A DNA stretch of 33,025 nt from Spiribacter vilamensis (GCF_004217415.1 NZ_SHLI01000001.1:2027501-2060525); one strand, 5' to 3'; numbered from the stretch's first letter, positions 24,362 through 32,692 are shown. Notes: generated by a model from the sequence alone, not told the origin. Made by a program: numbers and translations.

Positions 24362-25342
24362 TCAGGGGACGTGCCCGACAGGTCCACTGCCTGCAGCTAT
24401 CAACCAGCGCGGCACCAGGGAGAGATAGGCCACCATTCCGAACAATTCGACCAGCGACTGGAACACGATAACGACAACGGCGGCCTGCCACGGCTCGGGC
24501 AGTGCCAGCGCAATCGGCAGCACCACGAAAGAATTTCGGGTGCCGAAACTGAACACCAATGTCCTCGCGCCCGGCGCATCGAGACGGAACAAGTGCCCCA
24601 TAAACCTGCCGAGCACCGCTGCCACCACCAGATAGCCGACGAATATCGGCAGCACTGGCCACAAGACGTCGGGCAGGCCCGCTACCTCATTCACCTGTGA
24701 TGCCGCGATGACGAACACAACCACAGCCAGCAGCGGCACTGGCAGCGCACCCATCCCGCAGACTAACGACTGCATACGAGGTTGGTTCTCGGCGAACCGC
24801 TCGGTCAGCCAGGCAAAGAACAGGGGGGTCAGGATCAGCGCCACAAAGGCGACGAGCAGATGCGTGCTGAGGGCAGCTTCGAGCCAGTCATGACCAAGAA
24901 AAAACCACAGGTACACTGGCAGCATGATCAGTTGCGCAAACAGGAGTAAAGGCGCGGCAGCGATGGCGCGGCCAGCATCTCCCTTGCCCAGGTGGGTAAA
25001 ACTGATGAACCAGTCAGTGCAGGGTGCAAGTAAAACCAGCAGCACCCCGACCATGACAGTCGGAGATAGGGGTAGCCAGGCGACCAGGACGGCCAATCCC
25101 AGTGGGATGACCACAAAATTCCCGACCATAAGGGCCGACAGGAACCGCCAGTCCCGCATCCCCTCTCGGACGTGCGTCAACGGCACCTGGGTGAACGTGA
25201 CATACAGCAGGACCCCGAGAAGAGGCCATAGCAACCGATCGAAGGCGGCCGTGGAATCCGGCCGAAGCAGCCCGACACCCACACCGGCGAGAATGAACAC
25301 CAGGTAGATCCAGGACTGATGACGTTCTAGTAATGCTCGCAT
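24362..25342 (-). CDS. Arsenic-resistance/bile-acid-symporter (BASS) family transporter
   Basis: The 326-aa product has about ten membrane helices and belongs to the BASS superfamily that includes the arsenite exporter ACR3. The segment LLAPCTDWFISFTHLGKGD aligns with the APCTAMV.VW..L..GD block of ACR3, and FGTRNSFVVLPIALALPEPW with its later NSF/ALPE region. The APC cysteine is important for arsenite export in characterised ACR3. However, the surrounding residues differ and no arsR or arsC is nearby, so the substrate is uncertain: arsenite or an organic anion. Start ATG 25342. It is divergent from the cco operon, sharing a 71-bp region. Confidence 0.8.
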   Translation of the reverse strand: MRALLERHQSWIYLVFILAGVGVGLLRPDSTAAFDRLLWPLLGVLLYVTFTQVPLTHVREGMRDWRFLSALMVGNFVVIPLGLAVLVAWLPLSPTVMVGVLLVLLAPCTDWFISFTHLGKGDAGRAIAAAPLLLFAQLIMLPVYLWFFLGHDWLEAALSTHLLVAFVALILTPLFFAWLTERFAENQPRMQSLVCGMGALPVPLLAVVVFVIAASQVNEVAGLPDVLWPVLPIFVGYLVVAAVLGRFMGHLFRLDAPGARTLVFSFGTRNSFVVLPIALALPEPWQAAVVVIVFQSLVELFGMVAYLSLVPRWLIAAGSGPVGHVP

Positions 25343-25413
25343 GGGTCTTATCTCGGTTCCATGGGAGTGATACCTTGTTAACGTTTCAAAGTTGAGCGTA
25401 TTAGGGAGGGGGT

Positions 25414-27009
25414 ATGTCGCTCACTATTGGCACCATGATGGCACTATCGTTCGTGGTGTCGCTCGTTGGCCTTGCATTCCTGATCTGGGCGGTGGCGTCC
25501 AGGCAGTTCCGCGTCAATCAGGCGGACGCCGAGATTATCTTCCCGGGGGCGGAAGGGAGTGACCACTCGCCTGATGATCCCACCAGTTTCGGGTTCCAGG
25601 ATGACGCCGAGCCCGGCGAGGGCACGGATACCCGGCATCGTAAACTGATATTTGCCCTGATCGGGTTTGGTACTTTCTGGCTGGTGCTGGGCTCGATCTT
25701 TGGCGTCATCGCCTCGCTCAAGCTCCATCTGCCGGACTGGCTGAACGGATCGGCACCACTGACCTTTGGTCGCATGCGCACCATGCATCTCAACTCGGTC
25801 ATCTACGGCTGGCTGTCACTGGCGGGTATTGGCGTTGCCATGTTCCTGGTGCCACGACTGTTCAAGACCGACCTGCGCGGCGTGAACCTGGCGTGGAGCG
25901 GTCTGGTGTTGTGGAATATCGGCGTTGCGACGGGCGTCTACGCCATCGCCACCGGCTGGACCGACGGCATGGAGTGGCTCGAGATCCCCTGGCAGGTCGA
26001 CATCCTGCTCGCCGCCGGGGGTGCCTGTTTCGCTCTGCCGCTGGTGCTCACTGCGATCAATCGTAATGTCCACCATATCTATGTAACGGCCTGGTATTAC
26101 CTCGGGGCGCTGGTCTGGTTTCCGGTGCTGTTCGTGATCGGCAATCTGCCGATCCACACCGGCGTTCAGGGGGGCACGGTCAACTGGTGGTTCGCGCACA
26201 ATGTTCTGGGTCTGTGGCTGACACCCATCGGCGTTGGTGCCGCCTACTACGTCTTGCCCAAGATCATTGGCAAGCCGATCTACTCGTATCGCCTCTCGCT
26301 ACTCGGTTTCTGGGCGCTGGCGCTGTTTTACAGCCAGGTCGGGATGCATCACCTGATCGGCGGGCCGGTGCCTACCTGGGTGGTAACGCTGTCGGTGGTC
26401 CAATCGGTGATGATGTTCATCCCGGTAATTGCCGTGGCGATCAATCAGCACGTGCTCTGGGGTAGAAACCTCTGGGCGTTCAAGCAGTCCCTGCCACTGC
26501 GGTTCGTCGCCTTCGGAGCAGTGATGTATACCCTCGCGTCCTTCCAGGGCTCGATGGAGGCGGTGCGGGCGGTGAATACCGTCACGCACTTCACGCACTA
26601 CACGGTGGCTCACGCCCACCTGGGTGCCTATGCCTTCGTCTCGCTGGTCCTGTTCGGCACGGTCTATTACCTGATGCCGATTCTGACCGGCCGGCTCTGG
26701 CCTTTCCCGCGGTTGATCGGGCTGCATTTCTGGCTGGTGGCCATCGGCTTTGGTGTCTACTTCTTCTCGCTCACCATCGGGGGCTGGCTGCAGGGGCTTG
26801 CCATGCTGGATGCCAGCCGCGACTGGCTGGAGTCGATGCAGGTGACCCTGCCCTACCTGCAGGGACGTTCAGTGGGTGGCACGCTAATGACGCTCGGCCA
26901 TATCCTGTTCGCGGTTAATCTGCTGTCACTGGTGTTTGCTGCGCGTCGGTCGACCGATACCGCGGACACCGCGGTGCCAGCTGCGGGCGTTAGCCGAGGA
27001 GTTACCTGA
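25414..27009 (+). CDS. ccoN: cbb3-type cytochrome c oxidase subunit I with CcoS/FixS-like N-terminus
   Basis: Catalytic subunit of a heme-copper (C-family) oxidase in the inner membrane. The 531-aa protein keeps heme ligand H125 (MHLNSVIYGW), CuB ligand H262 (WWFAHNVLG), Y306 in the position of the crosslinked tyrosine (44 residues after H262), CuB ligands H312-H313, and H400/H402 (VAHAHLGA). This supports O2 reduction rather than a nitric oxide reductase. The first 75 residues are unusual: one helix, then IWAVASRQFRVNQADAEIIFPG and a polar linker, resembling CcoS/FixS (fl.WAv.sgQFdD...p...ilfdd). A strong agggagggggt precedes ATG 25414. The stop overlaps the next start (TGATG). Confidence 0.92.
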   Translation: MSLTIGTMMALSFVVSLVGLAFLIWAVASRQFRVNQADAEIIFPGAEGSDHSPDDPTSFGFQDDAEPGEGTDTRHRKLIFALIGFGTFWLVLGSIFGVIASLKLHLPDWLNGSAPLTFGRMRTMHLNSVIYGWLSLAGIGVAMFLVPRLFKTDLRGVNLAWSGLVLWNIGVATGVYAIATGWTDGMEWLEIPWQVDILLAAGGACFALPLVLTAINRNVHHIYVTAWYYLGALVWFPVLFVIGNLPIHTGVQGGTVNWWFAHNVLGLWLTPIGVGAAYYVLPKIIGKPIYSYRLSLLGFWALALFYSQVGMHHLIGGPVPTWVVTLSVVQSVMMFIPVIAVAINQHVLWGRNLWAFKQSLPLRFVAFGAVMYTLASFQGSMEAVRAVNTVTHFTHYTVAHAHLGAYAFVSLVLFGTVYYLMPILTGRLWPFPRLIGLHFWLVAIGFGVYFFSLTIGGWLQGLAMLDASRDWLESMQVTLPYLQGRSVGGTLMTLGHILFAVNLLSLVFAARRSTDTADTAVPAAGVSRGVT

Positions 27010-27629
27010 TGAATAAAGTTCTGCCACTCTCCGTGCTGGCCTTTGCCATCCTGGCGTTCGCCACGCTACTGCTGGTGATTCTTCCTGCTGCACAAATCCG
27101 CACGATCGAGCCGGCCGAGGGGCTTGAGCCCTACACGGCCTCCGAGGAGCGGGGTCGGCAGCATTACGTTGACCTTGGCTGCTATTACTGCCACTCCCAG
27201 CAACCGCGCAGTTCGGACCAGGCGCCCGATCTGCAGCGTGGCTGGGGGCGTCCGACCACGCCGGCGGACTATGTCTATGACGATCCGCACGTGCTGGGGA
27301 CCATGCGCACAGGGCCCGACCTGATGAACGTCGGCCATCGGATGCCCAGCCAGGGCTGGCATCTGACGCATCTCTACCAGCCTCGAGCCATCGAGGAGAG
27401 CAGCATCATGCCTGCCTTTCCTTACCTGTTCGAGGTCAAGCAGAATCCGGCCGACGACGATGTCGTTGTCCCGGTCCCGTCGGAGTATGCGCCGGCGGAC
27501 GGCGCTAAAGTCGTGGCACGACAAAGTGCCCTCGATCTGACGGCTTATCTGCTTTCGCTTGATCGCACTTATCCGGCTGCTAACAGGGAGCTGCGCGATC
27601 TCGGCTATGACGGTCAGGAGGCACGCTGA
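27009..27629 (+). CDS. ccoO: cbb3-type oxidase subunit II, membrane-anchored monoheme cytochrome c
   Basis: It passes electrons to CcoN. The 206-aa product has one N-terminal helix (about 7-28), then a periplasmic domain with heme site C58-YY-C61-H62 in GCYYCHSQQ and GRPTTPADYVYDDPHVLGTMRTGPDL, as in CcoO, and the likely axial methionine M134 in IMPAFPYLF. CcoO of E. coli-type operons has the same GCYxCHSQ motif. Start ATG 27009 overlaps the ccoN stop (TGATG) and its own stop overlaps the next start in the same way. Confidence 0.92.
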   Translation: MNKVLPLSVLAFAILAFATLLLVILPAAQIRTIEPAEGLEPYTASEERGRQHYVDLGCYYCHSQQPRSSDQAPDLQRGWGRPTTPADYVYDDPHVLGTMRTGPDLMNVGHRMPSQGWHLTHLYQPRAIEESSIMPAFPYLFEVKQNPADDDVVVPVPSEYAPADGAKVVARQSALDLTAYLLSLDRTYPAANRELRDLGYDGQEAR

Positions 27630-28294
27630 TGAGTGATCAGGAGAATTCACGGCCTGAGCCCCAGCGCAGCCAGCTCGAGGAAAGCCGGTTTGAACCCTAC
27701 GAGGTCAACCGGCCGATTCCGGTGTTTGTGCTGGCAGTTGCGGTGGCATTGATGGCCTGGGGCGTCTACACGCTCTTGTCCGGTTCGGGATCCTCGACCG
27801 AGACAGCCGGCCGAGAGGAAGCGTCGATGGCCGAGACGGCCGGCGACAGCGCCGGGCAGGGCGCGCTCATGACTACCGGTGCGTCGATCTTCGAGTCCAA
27901 CTGCGTGACCTGTCACCAGGCGAATGGCTCCGGCATTGATGGCGCGGTACCGCCGCTGGCGGGGTCACGGTACGTGACCGGCGCTGCCGAGGCCCCGGTA
28001 CAGATCCTGCTGCATGGCATCGGTGGTGCGATCGCCGTGGCCGGGGAGGTGTATGACGGTCGCATGCCCCGGTTTGGCGAAACACTGAGTGATCGTGAGA
28101 TCGCGGCGGTGGTCAGCTACATCCGCCAGCAGTGGGGTAACAGCGCCGGAACGGTCACGCCCGCGCTGGTGAACGAGCAGCGCGGCCGGTTCCCGGCCGA
28201 TCGAGGCCCGTGGGGCGGAGGCTCCGAGCTCGAGTCGGTCACGGGGATATCCGCGCAGTTGACGCGCGTGGCGGCAACGGAGGCATCACAGTGA
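27629..28294 (+). CDS. Membrane-anchored monoheme cytochrome c in the CcoP position
   Basis: The 221-aa product has an N-terminal polar segment, one membrane helix (about 30-50), an S/T/E-rich linker (52-80) and a small cytochrome c domain with heme site C92-VT-C95-H96 and the axial methionine candidate M146 (DGRMPRFG). Standard CcoP has two hemes, but only one is visible here. It is probably the third subunit of this oxidase. It overlaps ccoO (TGATG) and the next gene (GTGA). Confidence 0.85.
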   Translation: MSDQENSRPEPQRSQLEESRFEPYEVNRPIPVFVLAVAVALMAWGVYTLLSGSGSSTETAGREEASMAETAGDSAGQGALMTTGASIFESNCVTCHQANGSGIDGAVPPLAGSRYVTGAAEAPVQILLHGIGGAIAVAGEVYDGRMPRFGETLSDREIAAVVSYIRQQWGNSAGTVTPALVNEQRGRFPADRGPWGGGSELESVTGISAQLTRVAATEASQ

Positions 28295-29022
28295 GCATGA
28301 GATATACGAGCGGATGGATTGGATCAGTCCTGGTGCTAGCGCTGGCCTTGCCGGTGTGGGCGCAGACCGTCGATGAGGATCTGCCCGACGAGAGCTATGC
28401 CGCCGAGATCTACGCCGCCGAAGCGGCCGAGGTGGATCCGGCCGAGTACGCCACTCTCGCCCGCGAGGGACAGGGTGACGTCTGGTCGTGCGCGAGCTGC
28501 CATGGCGCCAAGGGGGAGGGCAACGGCAACATCCCCCGACTGGCGGGGCTCTCCAGCGGCTATATTGCCAAGCAGCTCAACGCCTACGCCGAGGGCGTGC
28601 GTATCAACCACAATATGCAGTACGTCGCGGACAAGCTGACGCAGAAGGAAATGCTCGGGTTGGCACGCTACTACGCCGAGATGGAGGCCCCGAGTGCCGC
28701 CCGGGCGGAGCTCAATGGCGATCTCGATCGCGGCCGCGAGCTGGCCAATCACGGTGACTGGGATATCGAAGTGCCCGCCTGCTACAGCTGCCACGGCTCA
28801 TCGGCCTGGGGTGTCGAGCAGGCCTTCCCCAGCCTCGCTGCGCAGCAGCCTGCCTATACCTACGGTCAGCTGGCCGCATGGACCGATGGTCGCCGCAAGA
28901 ACTCACCCCTGATGCTGATGCAGGGGATTGCGCACGCCCTGTCCGATGCCGACAAGCGGGCCGTGGCCGACTATCTTGCGACACTGCCGGCGCCGCCCGC
29001 GGAGGAATCTTCCAATGAGTAA
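28291..29022 (+). CDS. Periplasmic diheme cytochrome c (c4-like)
   Basis: A 243-aa exported protein. The signal peptide has a hydrophobic core and ends PVWA, with QTVDEDLP as the likely mature start. The heme sites are C67-AS-C70-H71 (CASCHGAKGEGNGN) and C164-YS-C167-H168. The two halves repeat the cytochrome c fold, as in cytochrome c4, which feeds electrons to terminal oxidases. The methionines near INHNMQY and LMLMQGIAH are the likely axial ligands. I chose GTG 28291 because ggagg (28279-28283) lies seven bases before it and it overlaps the preceding stop; ATG 28297 is the alternative. Confidence 0.85.
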   Translation: MSMRYTSGWIGSVLVLALALPVWAQTVDEDLPDESYAAEIYAAEAAEVDPAEYATLAREGQGDVWSCASCHGAKGEGNGNIPRLAGLSSGYIAKQLNAYAEGVRINHNMQYVADKLTQKEMLGLARYYAEMEAPSAARAELNGDLDRGRELANHGDWDIEVPACYSCHGSSAWGVEQAFPSLAAQQPAYTYGQLAAWTDGRRKNSPLMLMQGIAHALSDADKRAVADYLATLPAPPAEESSNE

Positions 29023-30190
29023 GCAGGACGAAAAAAATCAATCCGGCAAGGATCCGGGCCGGACGACACTCCGTCGCGCGGCGATTGCTGTTGCGCTGGC
29101 GGCCGGACTGGTGGCCCTGGGGGCAGGTATTTATGCCAGCGGCATCTATGAGCCGATCGCCCAGTCCCCCGACCGCGAGCCCGACGAGGGCCGTGAGCTG
29201 GCCGAGGCGGCGGCCGAGCGACGGGCCGAGTGGCTCGCCGAGCGCGAGGCGTATACCGACGATCCCGAGGCCAATCCGCCCGCTCTGCCGGTTAGCGGGG
29301 AGGGCTACTTCATCCCCAACGACGTGGCCGATGCCCCGGATAACGAATTTGGTGACTCGGTTCGTCGTGGCTACGAGGTGTTCACCAACACCCAGACCAA
29401 CGCCTCGCAGCATGTCGGCAACGGATTGAATTGCGCCAACTGCCATCTCGGTGCAGGCACCGTGCCCAAGGCGGCACCGATGTGGGCTGCAGCAGCGGAG
29501 TATCCGGCGTTCCGTGGCAAGAACAAGATCATCAACACCATGGAGGATCGCATCCATGGTTGTTTCACCTATTCGATGAACGCCCAGGGTTCGCCCAGTG
29601 GCAATCCGCCGCCGCGGGATGGTGATATCTACAAGGATCTGCAGAGCTTCTTCTATTACATGGCGGAAGGCGCGCCGCTGGAGGGCAATCTGCCCGGTCG
29701 TGGTTACCCGGTCCCGCCCGAGCCGGAACAGGGTTACAGCATCAGCCGGGGTGAGACGGTATTCGAGAATAACTGCGCGGTCTGTCATGGCACCGATGGT
29801 GCCGGGCGCCAGGACCCGAATGGCCGCTGGATCTTTCCGGCGCTCTGGGGTGAGGACTCCTTCAACTGGGGGGCCGGGATGCATCGCGTCAACACCGCGG
29901 CGGGCTTTATCAAGAACAACATGCCGCTGGGGCAGGGCGGATCCCTTACGGATCAGCAGGCCTGGGATGTGGCCGCCTATATCAATAGCTGGGAGCGGCC
30001 GGCTGATCCCCGCCAGTTCCGCGACGGGCTGACCCTCACCGAGACCGATGAGCAGTTCCACGAGCAATCGCCCAATTTCTACGGCGATGTGGTGCGTGGC
30101 AATCTGCTGGGTGATGGTGTCCCGGGCGAGCCCACCGAGCAGCCGCCTTCGGCGGGAGCGCCGCGCCACGCGGACCAGGCGAGCCGATAG
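29015..30190 (+). CDS. TsdA-like diheme cytochrome c (thiosulfate dehydrogenase family)
   Basis: The 391-aa protein has an N-terminal membrane anchor (about 21-43), a charged linker and two cytochrome c domains. The first has C140-AN-C143-H144 in GLNCANCHLGAG, then PAFRGKNKIINTMEDRIHGCFTYSMN. The cysteine C183 is a candidate for the unusual His/Cys heme ligation of TsdA. The second has C254-AV-C257-H258, with M303 (NNMPLGQ) as a likely ligand. TsdA oxidises two thiosulfates to tetrathionate or reverses this. It may instead only carry electrons to the oxidase. Start ATG 29015 overlaps the previous gene by eight bases and has ggagga upstream. Confidence 0.78.
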   Translation: MSKQDEKNQSGKDPGRTTLRRAAIAVALAAGLVALGAGIYASGIYEPIAQSPDREPDEGRELAEAAAERRAEWLAEREAYTDDPEANPPALPVSGEGYFIPNDVADAPDNEFGDSVRRGYEVFTNTQTNASQHVGNGLNCANCHLGAGTVPKAAPMWAAAAEYPAFRGKNKIINTMEDRIHGCFTYSMNAQGSPSGNPPPRDGDIYKDLQSFFYYMAEGAPLEGNLPGRGYPVPPEPEQGYSISRGETVFENNCAVCHGTDGAGRQDPNGRWIFPALWGEDSFNWGAGMHRVNTAAGFIKNNMPLGQGGSLTDQQAWDVAAYINSWERPADPRQFRDGLTLTETDEQFHEQSPNFYGDVVRGNLLGDGVPGEPTEQPPSAGAPRHADQASR

Positions 30191-30199
30191 CGCCTACCG

Positions 30200-32401
30200 A
30201 TGAGTGCCGCTACCGCGTCGCTGTCACGGGACGAGATGGCCGAGCTGGCGCCCGCCGGCCGCGGCCTTTTCTCCATCGAGGGGATGTGGTGCCCGAGTTG
30301 CGCCGCGGCCACCGAACGAGTGGTCGCCCGCGTGCCGGGCGTCACCCGGGCACGGGTGAGTTTCGCTACCGGCTCGGCCCTGGTGGACTGGGATCCGGAT
30401 CGGATCGATCTGCCGGGACTGCTGCACGCGGTTGAACGGCTGGGCTACGCCATTGGTCCGCCACGGGCGCCCGAGGAGACCGTTGCCGCCATCGATGGCG
30501 AGCTCGGTCGGTTAGGACTGCGGTTGGCCGTGGCCGCCTTCTTCGGGATGTGGGTGATGGTGCTCGCCATCATGCGCTACGTCGAGCCGACGGCACTCGG
30601 GAATACGCCGGTGGGACATACGCTGTCGATCATCGCCATGGGGCTGGTAACGCCCGTGGTGGGGTTCTCTGCTGCACCGTTTTTCCTTGCTGGCTGGCGA
30701 ACTCTGCGCGCGGGCATTCCGGGGATGGATGCGCTGGTCAGTATCGGGGTGATCGGCGCCGGGGTGCTGTCCGTCACTGAATTGATCCAGGGTGGTGCCC
30801 ACGTCTACGCCGATACCATGGTGATGCTCATCGTGCTGCTATCCATTGGCCGGATGGTGGAAATGCGGACGGTGCGGCGCGCTGCCACCGCCATTGGTGC
30901 GCTGGAGCGCGAGGTGCCCGAGCGGGCCTTCCCGGTATCGGGTAACGGGCCGGTAGATGCGGCGTCCATCGCCGTGGGTGATCGCGTACAGGTGGCGGCC
31001 GGCGCGCGGGTGCCGCTCGACGGGGAGCTGGTTGAGGGCGCGACGCGCGTCGACGCCAGCCTGCTTACCGGGGAATCGACGCCGGTGAGTATCGCGCCGG
31101 GTGGCACTTTGCACGCCGGCACCATCAATCTGGATGCCCCGGTGACGGTCGTTGTGACCGCCGCCGTGGGTGATCGCCGCATCGATCGCATCCTCGGCCG
31201 CATGGTCGAGATGCAAGGTAATCGCAGTGAGATCACCCGGCTGGCCGATGGACTGGCACGGGTGCTGGTGCCCGGGGCGCTCGCGCTCGCGGCGGGCGTT
31301 GCGGTTACCGGGACGGCATTCGGGCTCGGTTTTGAGGAATCGCTGCTCCGCGCCCTGTCAGTAGTAGTGATTGCCTGTCCCTGTGCCCTCAGTATCGCCG
31401 TGCCGGTGACCTTCCTCAGCTTTGCCGAACGCGCCATGGGGCGGGGCGTGCTGTTCCGCAGCCCGGCAACCATGGAGCAGGCCGGGCAATTGCGACATCT
31501 GTTGATCGACAAGACCGGCACATTGACCCGGGGTGAGCCGTCGGTGGTTGAAACCGTCACCGCCGATGGCGTGGATGAAGCCGAGCTCCAGGCGCTGGCG
31601 GCGCAGGCCGAGGCTGGGATTGATCATCCGGTTGCGCGTGCGTTGCAGGATCCCGCCCAGGGGCCGGACAGTGGCATCCACCGTCGTCGCGAGGGGCGTG
31701 GCGTGACGATAACCCTGCCCGATGGTGACGAAGTCCGGGTGGGCTCACGGCGCTGGCTCACCGAGGCCGGCGTTGATCTGCCTGCGCGGGCGACGGAGCA
31801 CAGCGACAGGTCGCGCGCAGCAACGCTCATTCATGTCACGCGCAACGGCGAGTGGCTGGGGCGCTTTGCGCTGGGCGATCCGCTGCGCCCGGCGGCGGCC
31901 GAGACCGTGCGTTCGCTGCGGGCGCGAGGGTTCAGGGTTGCCATGGTGACCGGCGATGGCCCTGAACCCGCCCACCGGGTGGCGGCTGACGTGGGGCTGG
32001 CCGGCGATGCCGTGGTCGCAGGCTGTCGTCCCGAGGAAAAAGCCGATCGTGTCCTGGCTGCGCAGGCCGAAGCACCCACCGCGTTCATCGGTGATGGCAT
32101 CAATGACAGTGTCGCGATGGCGGCGGCGGATGTCGGGGTTGCCATTGATGGCGCCAGCCACGCAGCGACGAGCAGCGCCGGGCTGGTCGTGGCCCGGGGC
32201 GGGTTGCCCGCCCTTGCCAGTGCGCTGGCGCTGGCTCGTTCCGCACGCGGGCGGATGCGACAGAACCTGGGCCTGGCGCTGGTCTACAACGGCCTGGCTA
32301 TTCCGCTCGCGGTGGCGGGGGTGATCCCGCCTTCAGCTGCCGCGCTCGCCATGCTCGCGAGTTCGCTCAGCGTGATGGCAAACGCGGCGCGGCCGGGTTG
32401 A
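30200..32401 (+). CDS. ccoI: Copper-transporting P1B-type ATPase, CcoI-like
   Basis: An inner-membrane pump that in cbb3 gene clusters provides copper for the CuB site. The 733-aa protein has a heavy-metal-binding domain with M29-W-C31-P-S-C34, eight membrane segments with the metal motif C393-P-C395, TGES (290-293), the phosphorylated aspartate D437 in DKTGTLT, the HP dipeptide in DHPVAR (about 475-478) and GDGIND (631-636). The motifs look complete. It starts nine bases after the TsdA-like gene, so it is probably co-transcribed, though no ribosome site stands out; ATG 30236 is an alternative. Assignment to CcoI rather than CopA rests on context and on the MWCPSC form of the motif. Confidence 0.85.
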   Translation: MSAATASLSRDEMAELAPAGRGLFSIEGMWCPSCAAATERVVARVPGVTRARVSFATGSALVDWDPDRIDLPGLLHAVERLGYAIGPPRAPEETVAAIDGELGRLGLRLAVAAFFGMWVMVLAIMRYVEPTALGNTPVGHTLSIIAMGLVTPVVGFSAAPFFLAGWRTLRAGIPGMDALVSIGVIGAGVLSVTELIQGGAHVYADTMVMLIVLLSIGRMVEMRTVRRAATAIGALEREVPERAFPVSGNGPVDAASIAVGDRVQVAAGARVPLDGELVEGATRVDASLLTGESTPVSIAPGGTLHAGTINLDAPVTVVVTAAVGDRRIDRILGRMVEMQGNRSEITRLADGLARVLVPGALALAAGVAVTGTAFGLGFEESLLRALSVVVIACPCALSIAVPVTFLSFAERAMGRGVLFRSPATMEQAGQLRHLLIDKTGTLTRGEPSVVETVTADGVDEAELQALAAQAEAGIDHPVARALQDPAQGPDSGIHRRREGRGVTITLPDGDEVRVGSRRWLTEAGVDLPARATEHSDRSRAATLIHVTRNGEWLGRFALGDPLRPAAAETVRSLRARGFRVAMVTGDGPEPAHRVAADVGLAGDAVVAGCRPEEKADRVLAAQAEAPTAFIGDGINDSVAMAAADVGVAIDGASHAATSSAGLVVARGGLPALASALALARSARGRMRQNLGLALVYNGLAIPLAVAGVIPPSAAALAMLASSLSVMANAARPG

Positions 32402-32420
32402 TTCGCAGCCCGGACCGGGC

Positions 32421-32449
32421 TTGACATCATCAGGCCGATCCAGCATCGT
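32421..32449 (+). promoter_or_regulatory. Promoter of the tRNA-tuf operon
   Basis: A perfect TTGACA (32421-32426) is followed after 17 bases by CATCGT (32444-32449), a weak -10 with 3 of 6 matches, and a GC-rich stretch (cgggc), as in stable RNA promoters. tRNA-Tyr begins 13 bases later. A palindrome agcccggaccgggct ends at the first T of the -35 box. Confidence 0.55.
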
Positions 32450-32462
32450 TTCGGGCTTATTC

Positions 32463-32547
32463 GGAGGGATACCCAAGCGGTCAACGGGGGCAGACTGTAA
32501 ATCTGCTGGCACAGCCTTCGGGGGTTCGAATCCTCCTCCCTCCACCA
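32463..32547 (+). tRNA. tRNA-Tyr (anticodon GUA)
   Basis: An 85-base class II tRNA with acceptor stem ggaggga pairing tccctcc, discriminator A and an encoded CCA (32545-32547). The anticodon gta is at 32497-32499, inside cagac-tgtaaa-tctg. A long variable arm (ctggcacagccttcggg) separates it from the T-arm. It occupies the place of E. coli tyrU. Confidence 0.97.
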
Positions 32548-32618
32548 GACAGAATGCAGCGCCGGGCCGCAGAGACGCCGCCCGACGCTCGGCCTGCGAT
32601 AATCGCGGGCTCGGGCAT

Positions 32619-32692
32619 GCGGGTGTAGTTCAACGGTAGAACCTCAGCCTTCCAAGCTGATGATGTGGGTTCGATTCCCATCACCCGCTCCA
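32619..32692 (+). tRNA. tRNA-Gly (anticodon UCC)
   Basis: A 74-base tRNA with acceptor gcgggtg pairing cacccgc, discriminator T and an encoded CCA at 32690-32692. The anticodon tcc is at 32651-32653 in cagcc-ttccaa-gctg. It occupies the place of E. coli glyT. Confidence 0.97.

Noticed and set aside
25371-25404. A TTGTTA / TATTAG promoter and an FNR-like box (ttgttaacgtttcaa) before ccoN.
   Set aside because: The -10 would be 10 bases from the start codon, leaving the ribosome site untranscribed. The half-sites are spaced five rather than four bases apart, so neither is convincing.
25414-27009. CcoN-like gene as a nitric oxide reductase (NorB).
   Set aside because: The crosslinking tyrosine equivalent (Y306) is present 44 residues after H262, as in cbb3 oxidases, and the neighbours are CcoO and CcoI.
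3740-32540. Perfect 18-bp direct repeat tcgggggttcgaatcctc in tRNA-Thr and tRNA-Tyr as attachment sites.
   Set aside because: Both copies are the T-arm of ordinary tRNAs, where such identity is expected, and no integrase is present. It is only mentioned as a possibility in the insertion finding.
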